Shown one piece after another: positions 1-7,479 of a DNA stretch of 64,000 nt. Within the stretch, counting starts at the first letter, position 1; every line of letters starts with the position of its first letter. Source of the DNA: Paenirhodobacter enshiensis. Lineage in GTDB: Bacteria; Pseudomonadota; Alphaproteobacteria; Rhodobacterales; Rhodobacteraceae. The notes beneath the pieces were generated by a model, which did no database searches, was not told where the DNA came from, and worked only from the letters and a program-made list of their open reading frames with translations. The stretch is from assembly GCF_000740785.1 (NCBI RefSeq), contig NZ_JFZB01000001.1:1-64000 (forward strand), in the 5' to 3' direction. The position numbers were made by a program, and so were the translations under genes.

Positions 1-1
1 T

Positions 2-762
2 CCGTTCCCCGCACACGCGGGGATCAACCGCTGTCAAGGTAGCTCTTGCACTTCTCCCAGAGCCGTTCCCCGCACACGCGGGGATCAACCGTATGAACAC
101 GACAAGAAGTATTATGAGGAAACCCGTTCCCCGCACACGCGGGGATCAACCGAACACCGAGGCCGACAAGGCCGTCAGCGACAACCGTTCCCCGCACACG
201 CGGGGATCAACCGGCGAAGATCAAGACGGGCGGCATCCGGGCATTCCGTTCCCCGCACACGCGGGGATCAACCGTGGACCAATGCCACCGGGAACCGCTA
301 CGCCTACCGTTCCCCGCACACGCGGGGATCAACCGCAGGTGCCTGCTCCGCGCCGCCAGATCAGAACCCGTTCCCCGCACACGCGGGGATCAACCGGCGC
401 AATATCCGGTGTCCATGCCGTCATACTTCCGTTCCCCGCACACGCGGGGATCAACCGGCGCAGCGGTCGAGCATCGCGGATCTTCAGGTCCGTTCCCCGC
501 TCACGCGGGGATCAACCGGCCATCATCGCCTGATTGGCCGCTGCCGTTTGCCGTTCCCCGCACACGCGGGGATCAACCGCGGTTCCCGGAATTCGTCGAG
601 GCACATGCGAACCGTTCCCCGCACACGCGGGGATCAACCGACGACGAGGCCGACCGGGCCGCGGGCCTCGCGCCGTTCCCCGCACACGCGGGGATCAACC
701 GCCCGCGCCGCACGTCGGGGCATCTGGGCCAGTCCGTTCCCCGCACACGCGGGGATCAACCA
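2..762 (+). CRISPR. Type I-E CRISPR array, leader-distal part (13 repeats, 12 spacers)
   Basis: Thirteen 29-nt repeats start at 2, 63, 124, 185, 246, 307, 368, 429, 490, 551, 612, 673 and 734, an exact 61-nt period, so every spacer is 32 nt. The repeat has the I-E form: a CCCCGC/GCGGGG hairpin with an ACAC loop and a 3' end ATCAACCG, which resembles the 8-nt crRNA handle of Escherichia coli I-E. This sets transcription left to right. Repeat 9 has A to T at 501, in the loop. The last repeat (734-762) ends in A instead of G, the terminal degeneracy expected at the leader-distal end. The leader, newer spacers and cas genes should therefore lie left of base 1. Spacer targets could not be identified. 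Long apparent reading frames through the array are only translated repeats. Confidence 0.97.
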
Positions 763-764
763 AT

Positions 765-818
765 CCCGTCGCCGATGACTACGCCTGGCTTCAGTGGCAA
801 TTGCGGAGGGCCGCATGA
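765..818 (+). pseudogene. C-terminal scrap of a phage-like gene next to the last CRISPR repeat
   Basis: Directly after the last repeat there is an open frame reading PVADDYAWLQWQLRRAA and then stop. Its stop codon overlaps the ATG of the following zinc-finger ORF (ATGA at 815-818), the packing normal in phage and plasmid operons. No start or N-terminal part exists, because upstream is CRISPR sequence. I read it as the 3' end of a gene cut off by the rearrangement that joined array and prophage remnant. The parent family is not recognised. Confidence 0.45.
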
Positions 819-937
819 CCGCCCGGTGCCCGACCTGCGGCGGACGCGGGCTGATCCACTGGCACCCCCAATGGGAAAACGGAAACACCCCCTGCACGCG
901 CTGCGGCGGAAGGGGCCCATCGAAGAGGACGAGATGA
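815..937 (+). CDS. 40-aa double CxxCxGxG zinc-finger peptide
   Basis: This small ORF runs from ATG 815 to TGA 937. It contains two DnaJ-like zinc-knuckle motifs, CPTCGGRG (residues 5-12) and CTRCGGRG (residues 27-34), separated by a Trp/His-rich linker. The four cysteines suggest a single zinc site. Tiny CxxCxGxG proteins are common as uncharacterised phage and prophage ORFs, and this one sits between a truncated phage gene (ATGA overlap upstream) and an integrase remnant. Function is unknown. It may bind nucleic acid or a partner protein, or it may be a decaying remnant. No strong ribosome binding site precedes it apart from GGAGGG at 805-810. Confidence 0.55.
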   Translation: MTARCPTCGGRGLIHWHPQWENGNTPCTRCGGRGPSKRTR

Positions 938-956
938 AACAGACAGAGGGGAAATG

Positions 957-1664
957 ATGGGCAAGACCGCTTTTCGCCAGTCCGACGTGACGCGCGCCGT
1001 GAAGGGTGCGCAGGCAGCCGGCATGGACATCGCGGCCTTCATGCGCGCGGCGCGCGTTCATGTCGCCCTGCCCTTCGCGATCGCCATCAAGACCGGCCCG
1101 CGGCAATCCGACGTGCTGCACATGACCTGGGCGCAATATGACGGCGCCTCGATTCGGCTGCGCCAGAGCAAGACCGGCAAGCGGCTGACCGTGCCGCTCA
1201 CCCACAGCCTGCGGATCCGCCTCGACGCGATGGCGCGCCCGGCCGAGGTCATCTGCCTGAGCAGCCGCGGCACGCCATGGACCAGCGACGGTTTCAAGTC
1301 GTCCTTCGCCGAGGCGAAGGCGGCGGCGGTGAAGGCGGGGGCCGTGCGGATCGGCGGGCTGACCTTCCACGACACGCGCGGCACCGCGGTGGTCAATCTG
1401 GCGCTGGCGGGATGCTCGGTGCCCGAGATCGTCAGCATCACCGGGCACTCGCTGAAGGACGCGGAAGCGATCCTCGACGCCCATTATCTGGAGCGCGACC
1501 GGCGGCTGGGGGAAGCGGCGATTTCGAAGCTGGAACAGCGCGTTTCTCGGGCCCGATCCTGTAAACGGATCTGTAAACGGCCCTGTTTCAGGACCGACCG
1601 ACAACGCGTAAGTTATTGGATTTTAATGGTGGCGAGGGGGGGACTCGAACCCCCGACCCCGTGA
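957..1664 (+). pseudogene. Truncated tyrosine recombinase/phage integrase (catalytic domain only)
   Basis: The 235-aa frame holds a full set of tyrosine-recombinase catalytic residues: Arg49 (TGPRQSD), Lys72 (QSKTG), His138-x-x-Arg141 (FHDTR), His164 (TGHS) and Tyr177 (DAHYLE). Phage integrases usually have 350-400 aa, so the arm-binding and core-binding domains are missing. The first 23 residues (from MGKTAFRQSDVTRAVKG) instead look like the start of a small phage protein often found just upstream of integrases, which suggests an in-frame deletion fused two genes. The 3' end runs into tRNA-Met on the other strand; the last residues are tRNA antisense. ATG 957 has GAGGGG 5 nt upstream; 954 is an alternative start. 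Activity is doubtful without the DNA-binding domains. Confidence 0.75.
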
Positions 1665-1703
1665 TTATGAGTCACGTGCTCTAACCAGCTGAGCTACCTA
1701 GCC
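1627..1703 (-). tRNA. tRNA-Met (CAT), elongator type; probable integration site
   Basis: A complete 77-nt cloverleaf lies on the minus strand: acceptor GGCTAGG, D-arm GCTC/GAGC, anticodon stem CGTGA/TCACG with loop CTCATAA (anticodon CAT), T-arm GGGGG/CCCCC with TTCGAGT, and encoded CCA at 1627-1629. The 5' sequence fits elongator tRNA-Met better than initiator or tRNA-Ile2, though lysidine modification cannot be excluded from sequence. The 3' acceptor strand is CCTCGCC where full pairing needs CCTAGCC, leaving a U4-C69 mismatch. The 3' half faces the integrase remnant, so it is probably an attachment-site junction. Confidence 0.93.
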
Positions 1704-1716
1704 ACTCTGTGGGCGC

Positions 1717-1745
1717 TGAGTATGCGATGCGGCGGGGGGCGTCAA
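1717..1745 (-). promoter_or_regulatory. Promoter of tRNA-Met
   Basis: On the minus strand TTGACG (1740-1745) is followed after 17 nt by TACTCA (1717-1722). The first tRNA base (1703) lies about 13 nt past the -10 element, as expected for a sigma70-type promoter of a stable RNA. Confidence 0.6.
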
Positions 1746-1819
1746 GAGCCGAATCCGCCGGCATCGCGAGATTGTCGGCCCGTCCCGGATTCAGCCTCCG
1801 GAACCGGACCGCAACGGCC

Positions 1820-2668
1820 TCAGTAGACCGTCACCCTGGTGCCCACCGGCACCTGGTCGAACAGCGCGATCACATGATCATTCACCATGCGCAGGCACCC
1901 GTTCGACACCGCATGACCGATCGAGGACGGCTCGGTCGTGCCATGGATGCGAATCGCGGTGTCCTTGCCGTCCTGATACAGATACATCGCCCGCGCCCCG
2001 AGCGGGTTGGTCAGCCCGCCGGGCATCCCTTCCTTGTATTTCTCGTAGGCGTTGGGGTTGCGCTTGATCATGTCGGGCGTCGGCGTCCAGGTGGGCCAGC
2101 GCACCTTGCGCGCCACCACCGCAGTGCCGCGGAACTTCAGCTCGTCGCGGCCGACGGCCACACCGTAGCGCATCGCCTTGCCCGGCGCGATGATGTGATA
2201 CAGGAAGAACTTGTCCGAAACGATGATGATCGAACCGACCTCGAGGTCGGGACGCACGCTGACCTCGGTCGGGTAATAGCGCTGCGCGATCGGCCAGGAG
2301 CTGCGCGGCGCCGGATCCTCGATCGGACGGGTGGCGGGCTTCGCCGGAGCCGAGGCACGGGTAAGCGCAGGCTTCGCTTCGGCCGGCTTCGCCTCGGTGG
2401 GCACCGCTTCGGCCGGTTTCACCTCAGCAGGCTCTGCCGCGGCAGCCCCGGCTGCGGGCAACGCGGCGGTCTCGGGCTTCGCCGCCTCGGGGACGGCCGT
2501 CCCCGGCGCCGCCACGGCAGCCGGAACAGCCGCGGGCGCGGCCTCGGTCGCAGCCGGAACCGACGCCCCGGGCGTCACGGCCGCGGCGTCAGTCTCGGAT
2601 TGCGCGACGGCAGGAAGGCCCAGCAAGGGCACCCCGCCGATCATGGCGAAAAACAGACGACGATACAT
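1820..2668 (-). CDS. L,D-transpeptidase (YkuD/ErfK family), exported
   Basis: This 282-aa protein has an N-terminal signal peptide (positive YRRLFF, then a hydrophobic stretch to about residue 23). A low-complexity Ala/Pro/Glu-rich linker of about 95 residues follows, then a C-terminal YkuD domain. The catalytic signature is HGTTEPSSIGHAVSNGCLRM near the end, with the nucleophilic Cys in SNGC and the upstream His. Such enzymes form 3-3 peptidoglycan cross-links or attach proteins to peptidoglycan in the periplasm. The start ATG at 2668 has GGAG 6 nt upstream; a GTG one codon earlier is less likely. The gene stands alone, reading toward tRNA-Met. Confidence 0.9.
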   Translation of the reverse strand: MYRRLFFAMIGGVPLLGLPAVAQSETDAAAVTPGASVPAATEAAPAAVPAAVAAPGTAVPEAAKPETAALPAAGAAAAEPAEVKPAEAVPTEAKPAEAKPALTRASAPAKPATRPIEDPAPRSSWPIAQRYYPTEVSVRPDLEVGSIIIVSDKFFLYHIIAPGKAMRYGVAVGRDELKFRGTAVVARKVRWPTWTPTPDMIKRNPNAYEKYKEGMPGGLTNPLGARAMYLYQDGKDTAIRIHGTTEPSSIGHAVSNGCLRMVNDHVIALFDQVPVGTRVTVY

Positions 2669-2834
2669 CACAATCTCCGGTTATGTCGCGACTCAGGCTA
2701 ACAAAGCCGAAGCGTTGCCTCAACCGCGCGGGAACGGAAAGAGCGATGCTGTGGCCGCACGGTCGCCCCCCGCGATGCGAAGGCACGCCACGAAGCCACG
2801 AATCGGATCGCGGTCGGATCCGTGGCGAGAAGCC

Positions 2835-3038
2835 TCAGCGGAAGGCGCAGCCGGCCTTGACGCCGAACTTCGACAGCAAGATCGCCGCCGGACAGAAGCC
2901 GGTGAAGGCCGATTGCAGCAGGTTCAGCCCGACGAACGCGGTCAGCAGCAGGAACCACTGCGAGATCCACAAGGTGAGAACGATGCTCAGCAGCACCATC
3001 GTTCCCGCAATTGCCAGGACGGCACGGTCGATTGTCAT
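2835..3038 (-). CDS. DUF2892 (YgaP-like) inner-membrane protein
   Basis: This 67-aa protein has two hydrophobic segments (about residues 5-27 and 30-50). It contains the FVGLNLLQSAFTGFCP stretch typical of DUF2892 and of the membrane part of YgaP-type rhodaneses. I chose ATG 3038 because GGAG lies 7 nt upstream and family members begin MTIDR; longer starts reach into the regulatory region. DUF2892 proteins commonly accompany persulfide- or sulfide-responsive BigR/SqrR operons, and an ATTC-N8-GAAT operator candidate lies at 3096-3111. No rhodanese, sulfide:quinone reductase or ArsR-family gene is adjacent in this window, so the physiological role is inferred only. Confidence 0.85.
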   Translation of the reverse strand: MTIDRAVLAIAGTMVLLSIVLTLWISQWFLLLTAFVGLNLLQSAFTGFCPAAILLSKFGVKAGCAFR

Positions 3039-3095
3039 GATCATCTCCGAAAGGACATCTTGTCTGGCAGCGAATCTAGAGAAGCCGGGGAAATA

Positions 3096-3111
3096 ATTCA
3101 ACTGAATGAAT
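3096..3111. promoter_or_regulatory. Candidate SqrR/BigR-type operator (ATTC-N8-GAAT)
   Basis: The sequence ATTCAACTGAATGAAT fits the ATTC-N8-GAAT motif I recall for the Rhodobacter capsulatus persulfide sensor SqrR and its BigR relatives. A shorter dyad, ATTCA-AC-TGAAT, is nested inside it. It lies 58 nt upstream of the chosen DUF2892 start and about 100 nt upstream of copA, so it could control either. The short AT-rich patch stands out from its GC-rich surroundings. The match is real, but the motif is short and no regulator gene is nearby. Confidence 0.5.
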
Positions 3112-3165
3112 GTGTATAGAGCCCCGATGACGACCGCGCGGCCCGGGCGGGGCGAACCGGCGGAC

Positions 3166-3196
3166 TTGACTTGGCCGCAAGACCGGCCATGTCAGA
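3166..3196 (+). promoter_or_regulatory. Candidate MerR-family (CueR/HmrR-like) promoter of copA
   Basis: A -35-like TTGACT (3166-3171) overlaps an inverted repeat, GACTTGGCC (3168-3176) and GGCCATGTC (3185-3193). The arms match at 8 of 9 positions and are separated by 8 nt. The layout resembles copper-responsive MerR-family promoters, where the dyad fills a long spacer between -35 and -10. A -10 after 19 nt would be GTCAGA (3191-3196), which is poor. copA starts at 3215. No cueR/hmrR gene is present nearby. Confidence 0.4.
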
Positions 3197-3214
3197 GAAA
3201 AAAGGACGGGATTC

Positions 3215-5644
3215 ATGACACAGGCACGCTTCATCGTCGACGGAATGCACTGCGGATCCTGCACCGGAACGGTCGAGCGCACCCTCCTCGCCCAACCGGG
3301 TGTCAGCGAGGCGAGCGCGAATCTGATGGCACATTCGGCGCAGGTCAGTTTCACCGCTCCCGCAACTCCCGCCGCTCTGGCAAAGGCGCTGGCCGATGCC
3401 GGCTATCCGGTCAGCGCAGCACATCTGCGCCTCGATGTGACGGGGATGAGCTGCGCGAGCTGCGTCAGCCATGTCGAGGATGCGCTTCTCGCGACGCCGG
3501 GGGTTCTGGACGCGACGGTCAACCTCGCGACGGGCAGCGCCGATGTGCATTATGCGCAGGGCAGCGTCGCACCGTCCGAGCTGGTGAAGGCGGTCGAGGC
3601 CACGGGCTATGGCGCGAGTGTCGCCTCGGCCGACGCACCGCCACCGCCGCTTGCCGAACGTCAGGCCGAGGAGGCGCACCGGCTGCGCCGCAACGTGGTG
3701 CTGTCGGTCGCCCTCACCCTGCCGGTCTTCGTGCTGGCGATGGGCGGGCATATGGTGCCGGCCTTCCATCACTGGATGATGCACAGTCTGGGCGAGCGCA
3801 CCGTCTGGGGCATCGAATTCGTGCTGACCGCGCTGGTTCTGGCCTTCCCCGGGCGGATGTTCCTGACCATCGGCATCCCGGCCCTGCTGCGCGGCAAGCC
3901 CGAGATGAACTCGCTCGTCGCCCTCGGCGCGCTCGCGGCGTTTCTGTATTCCACCGTGGTCACCCTCGCCCCCGGGCTGCTGCCCGAGGCCGACCGCGAG
4001 GTCTATTTCGAGGCCGCAGCGGTGATCGTCACGCTGATCCTCGTCGGCCGCTGGCTGGAGGCGCGCGCCAAGGGCCGGGCCGGCGAGGCGATCTCGCGCC
4101 TCGTGGCGCTGCGCCCCGCCACCGCACGGGTGCGGCGCGGCGAAACGGCGGTGGAGCTGCCGGTCGCCGAACTCGCGCCCGGCGATGTGGTCGAGCTGGC
4201 GCCCGGCGAGCGGATCGCCGTCGACGGCGTGGTGATCGAGGGCGAGGGCCATGTCGACGAATCCATGCTGACCGGCGAGCCCCTGCCCGCCGCGAAGGCG
4301 CCCGGCGCGGCGATCACCGGCGGCACGGTGAACGGCGCGGCGGCGCTGGCGTTTCGCGTCACCGCGACCGGCGGGGATACGGTTCTCGCCCGGATCATCG
4401 GGCTGGTCGAGGAGGCGCAGGGCCAGAAGCTGCCGGTTCAGGCGCTGGTCGACAAGGTGACGCGGATCTTCGTGCCGACCGTCATGGCGCTGTCGGTGCT
4501 GACCTTCGGGCTGTGGCTGCTGGCCGGGCAAGGCTTCACCCCGGCGCTGATCGCGGCGATCTCGGTGATGATCATCGCCTGCCCCTGCGCGATGGGGCTG
4601 GCGACGCCGGTGTCGATCCTCGTCGGCACCGGGCGCGCGGCCGAACTCGGCCTGTTGTTCCGTCGCGGCGACGCGTTGCAGCGGCTGGCCGAGGTGCGCA
4701 CCATCGCCTTCGACAAGACCGGCACCCTGACCGAGGGGCGGCCGGAACTGGTGACGCTCATCCCGGTGCCCGGCGCGACCGAGGCCGAGGCGCTTGCCCT
4801 TGCCGCGGGGGCCGAGGCGCGCTCGGAACACCCCCTTGCCCGCGCGATCGTGCGCGCGGCCGAGGCGAAGGGCATCGCCCCCCTGCCCGCGCGCCGCGTG
4901 CGCGCCGAAGCCGGGCGCGGGCTGCACGCCGAGGTGGGGGGCGCGCCCGTCGTTCTGGGCAATGCCCGCGCGATGGAAGAGGCGGGGATCGACATCTCGG
5001 CCCTGCGCGCCGCGGCCGAGGCCGAGGCCCGCGAGGGCCGCACGCCGGTCTATCTCGCCCGCTCGGGCGCGCTCGTGGCGCTGATGGCCATCGCCGATCC
5101 GGTGAAGCCCGGTGCCGCCGAAACGGTGAAGGCGATCCGCGCGCTCGGCGCCGAGGTCGCGATGATCTCGGGCGATACGCAGACCACGGCCGAGGCGGTC
5201 GCGCGCGGTCTCGGCATCGGGAAGGTCATCGCCGGCGTTCTGCCCGAGGGCAAGGTCGAGGCGGTCGCGGCCCTGAAATCCGCCGGCGCCGTCGCCTTCG
5301 TCGGCGACGGCATCAACGACGCGCCGGCGCTGGCGGCGGCGGATGTCGGTCTCGCCATCGGATCGGGCACCGATGTGGCGATCGAGGCGGCCGAGGTCGT
5401 TCTGATGGGTGCCGATCCCGAGGGCGCGGTGCGCGCGCTGAGGATCTCGCGCGCGGTGATGCGCAACATCCGCGAGAATCTGTTCTGGGCCTTCGCCTAC
5501 AATGCAGCGCTGATCCCGGTGGCGATGGGCGTGCTGCGCCCGTTCGGCGGCCCCGGCCTGTCGCCGATGCTGGCCGCCGGGGCGATGGCGTTTTCTTCGG
5601 TCTTCGTGGTGAGCAACGCGCTGCGGCTGCGCCGGGTGAAGTGA
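3215..5644 (+). CDS. copA: Copper-exporting P1B-type ATPase
   Basis: This 809-aa protein has two N-terminal heavy-metal-associated domains with GMHCGSC (Cys13/Cys16) and GMSCASC (Cys80/Cys83). Transmembrane helices, the actuator-domain TGE motif (MLTGEPLP), the membrane CPC metal-binding motif (Cys456-Pro-Cys458), the phosphorylation motif DKTGT (Asp500), an HP motif (SEHPLA) and GDGINDAP follow. The CPC class and two HMA domains indicate export of Cu(I) across the inner membrane using ATP. AAAGGACGGG precedes the ATG. The gene is monocistronic; a repeat element with a strong hairpin follows. A MerR-type operator candidate lies upstream, but the expected cueR partner and CopZ chaperone are not adjacent. 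Confidence 0.96.
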   Translation: MTQARFIVDGMHCGSCTGTVERTLLAQPGVSEASANLMAHSAQVSFTAPATPAALAKALADAGYPVSAAHLRLDVTGMSCASCVSHVEDALLATPGVLDATVNLATGSADVHYAQGSVAPSELVKAVEATGYGASVASADAPPPPLAERQAEEAHRLRRNVVLSVALTLPVFVLAMGGHMVPAFHHWMMHSLGERTVWGIEFVLTALVLAFPGRMFLTIGIPALLRGKPEMNSLVALGALAAFLYSTVVTLAPGLLPEADREVYFEAAAVIVTLILVGRWLEARAKGRAGEAISRLVALRPATARVRRGETAVELPVAELAPGDVVELAPGERIAVDGVVIEGEGHVDESMLTGEPLPAAKAPGAAITGGTVNGAAALAFRVTATGGDTVLARIIGLVEEAQGQKLPVQALVDKVTRIFVPTVMALSVLTFGLWLLAGQGFTPALIAAISVMIIACPCAMGLATPVSILVGTGRAAELGLLFRRGDALQRLAEVRTIAFDKTGTLTEGRPELVTLIPVPGATEAEALALAAGAEARSEHPLARAIVRAAEAKGIAPLPARRVRAEAGRGLHAEVGGAPVVLGNARAMEEAGIDISALRAAAEAEAREGRTPVYLARSGALVALMAIADPVKPGAAETVKAIRALGAEVAMISGDTQTTAEAVARGLGIGKVIAGVLPEGKVEAVAALKSAGAVAFVGDGINDAPALAAADVGLAIGSGTDVAIEAAEVVLMGADPEGAVRALRISRAVMRNIRENLFWAFAYNAALIPVAMGVLRPFGGPGLSPMLAAGAMAFSSVFVVSNALRLRRVK

Positions 5645-5654
5645 CGGCAAGAAG

Positions 5655-5733
5655 AGAGGGGGCGCTGCCCCCTCTTTGCCTTTCAGGCAAATTCACCCCC
5701 GGGATATTTGTGGAAAGCCGAAAAGGGGAAAGC
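5655..5733 (+). repeat. Dispersed intergenic palindrome element, copy 1 (also terminator-like)
   Basis: The element lies between the convergent ends of copA and glpD. It has a first hairpin AGAGGGGGC/GCCCCCTCT (5655-5663/5667-5675) followed by TTT, a second hairpin TTTGCC/GGCAAA, and then the conserved tail CCCCCGGGATATTTG with GGAAAGCCGAAA. The same three-part layout recurs at 19212-19337, 47401-47463 and twice at 53111-53262. The first hairpin could terminate copA transcription. Confidence 0.8.
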
Positions 5734-5753
5734 GCGCCCTTGACGGTCTTCGG

Positions 5754-7301
5754 TCAGGACGGCGCGATTTCGGTCAGGAAGGTTTCAAGCGCCGCCTGCC
5801 CCTCCGCGGTCATCCTCAGGCCGAGCTTGCTGCGCCGCCACAGCACGTCATCGGCCCGGCACGCCCATTCGTTTTCGACCTGCCAGCGGACCTCGGCCTC
5901 GGTCAGCGTCGCGCCGAAATCGCGCCCGAGGTCGGAAGCGCTGCGGGCGGTGCCGAGCCAGATCCGCGCCTCGGTGCCGTAAAGACGGATCAGCCGGCGC
6001 GCCCAGAGAGGGGTGAGGAAGGGGTAGTCGCGGGAAAGCGCGGCGATCTCGGCCTCGAACGCGTCGACCGCGAAATCGCCGCCCGGCAGCGTCACCCCGG
6101 CCGTCCAGGGCGCGCCCATCTGCGGGAAGCGGGCAGAAAGCAGATGCAGCGCCGATTCCGCCAGCCGGCGATAGGTGGTGATCTTGCCGCCGAACACGTT
6201 GAGAAGCGGCGCGCCGCGCTCATCGAGCCGCAGCACGTAATCGCGCGTCGCCGCGGTCGCGGAACTTGCCCCATCGTCATAGAGCGGGCGCACGCCCGAA
6301 TAGCTCCAGACCACGTCCTCGGGGCGCACCGAACGGGCGAAATAGCCCGAGACGAAATCGCACAGGTAGCGGGTCTCGTCCGCGGTGCAGCAGACCTCGG
6401 CCGGGTCGCCGCGGTAATCGGCGTCGGTGGTGCCGATCAGGGTGAAATCGTCCTCGTAGGGGATGGCGAAACAGATCCGCCCGTCCGCCCCCTGGAAGAA
6501 ATAGGCCCGGTCGTGATCGTAGAGCCGCGGCACCACGATGTGAGAGCCGCGCACCAGACGCACCCCCTCGGTCGAGGGGACATGGATCGTGTCATGGATC
6601 ACCGCGCCGACCCAGGGGCCGGCGGCGTTGACCAGCGCGCGGGCGTAGGCGGTGCCGGCCCCGGTCTCGATGCGCCACAGGTCGCCCTCGCGATGGGCCT
6701 CGGTGACGCGGGTGCGGGTGCGGATCGTCGCACCACGCGCCGCCGCGTCGCGCGCGTTCAGCACCACCAGCCGGGCATCGTCGACCCGGCAGTCGGAATA
6801 TTCATAGGCGCGCCGCAGATCCTTGCGCAGCGGCGCCCCCGCCGGATCGCGCCCGAGATCGAGCGAGGCCGTCCCCGGCAGCAGCTTCGATCCGCCGAGA
6901 TGATCGTAGAGAAACAGCCCCGCCCGGATCAGCGCCGCCGGCCGGCGGCCGTGCAGCCAGGGCAGCATCCGCCCGACCGGCGTGTCGGTCGGAAAGCGCA
7001 TCTTCGGGTCGATCGGCAGCACGAAACGCATCGGCCGGCTGATATGCGGCATCGCGCGCAGCAGGACCTCGCGCTCATGGAGCGCCTCGCGCACCAGCCG
7101 AATCTCCAGGTATTCGAGGTAGCGCAACCCGCCGTGAAACAGCTTGGTCGAGGCCGAGGACGTCGCCTGCGCCAGGTCCGCCTGCTCGCACAGCAGCACT
7201 GACAGCCCGCGACCGACTGCATCGCGCGCGATCCCGCAGCCATTCACGCCGCCGCCGATCACGAACAGATCGACCGGAGATTCTCGTGTTATATCAGGCA
7301 T
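5754..7301 (-). CDS. glpD: Glycerol-3-phosphate dehydrogenase (respiratory, FAD-dependent)
   Basis: This 515-aa protein begins with the FAD-binding Rossmann motif FVIGGGVNGCGIARDA (about residues 13-28). It carries the family signature SSASTKLFHGGLRYLE and the C-terminal region that binds substrate and FAD. The length matches GlpD (about 500 aa). It oxidises sn-glycerol 3-phosphate to dihydroxyacetone phosphate at the inner membrane and passes electrons to ubiquinone. ATG 7301 is preceded by GGAGG 4 nt upstream; the longer frame upstream lacks family similarity. glpF, glpK and glpR are not adjacent, so it is either alone or separate from the glycerol uptake operon. Confidence 0.95.
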   Translation of the reverse strand: MPDITRESPVDLFVIGGGVNGCGIARDAVGRGLSVLLCEQADLAQATSSASTKLFHGGLRYLEYLEIRLVREALHEREVLLRAMPHISRPMRFVLPIDPKMRFPTDTPVGRMLPWLHGRRPAALIRAGLFLYDHLGGSKLLPGTASLDLGRDPAGAPLRKDLRRAYEYSDCRVDDARLVVLNARDAAARGATIRTRTRVTEAHREGDLWRIETGAGTAYARALVNAAGPWVGAVIHDTIHVPSTEGVRLVRGSHIVVPRLYDHDRAYFFQGADGRICFAIPYEDDFTLIGTTDADYRGDPAEVCCTADETRYLCDFVSGYFARSVRPEDVVWSYSGVRPLYDDGASSATAATRDYVLRLDERGAPLLNVFGGKITTYRRLAESALHLLSARFPQMGAPWTAGVTLPGGDFAVDAFEAEIAALSRDYPFLTPLWARRLIRLYGTEARIWLGTARSASDLGRDFGATLTEAEVRWQVENEWACRADDVLWRRSKLGLRMTAEGQAALETFLTEIAPS

Positions 7302-7479
7302 ATGGCCTCCATCTTCCGGTGAGCGGAGCGGGTATTTTCCCGACCGCAGCACCGGCATTTTCGGCGAAATCCCGCCGACCGGGGAATCGTGCGCTTTGCG
7401 AAACGCGCCGTTGCCCCTATGCAATCATCTATCGACGGACAGTCAACCAACCGAAACAGCGGACGGAGAAACCATCCCG

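Noticed and set aside
31-733. CRISPR spacers matching sequence elsewhere in the window (self-targeting)
   Set aside because: Reading the spacers against the window gave no obvious match, but this was done by eye. A BLASTN of all 12 spacers against the genome and phage sets would decide it.
2-762. Array transcribed from the right-hand side
   Set aside because: The handle-like ATCAACCG lies at the right end of each repeat and the degenerate repeat is the rightmost one, both pointing to a leader on the left.
93-957. Several overlapping plus-strand ORFs rich in repeated Pro, His and Arg motifs
   Set aside because: They are translations of CRISPR repeats and spacers. The 61-nt period makes the three frames alternate, and no family resemblance is expected.
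1600-1664. Protein tail VARGGLEPPTP as a real domain
   Set aside because: It is the familiar translation of the antisense of a tRNA 3' half and carries no functional information.
3098-5650. 850-aa minus-strand ORF opposite copA
   Set aside because: It is antisense to a clear P-type ATPase; its Arg/Gly/His-rich composition is a shadow of high-GC third positions.
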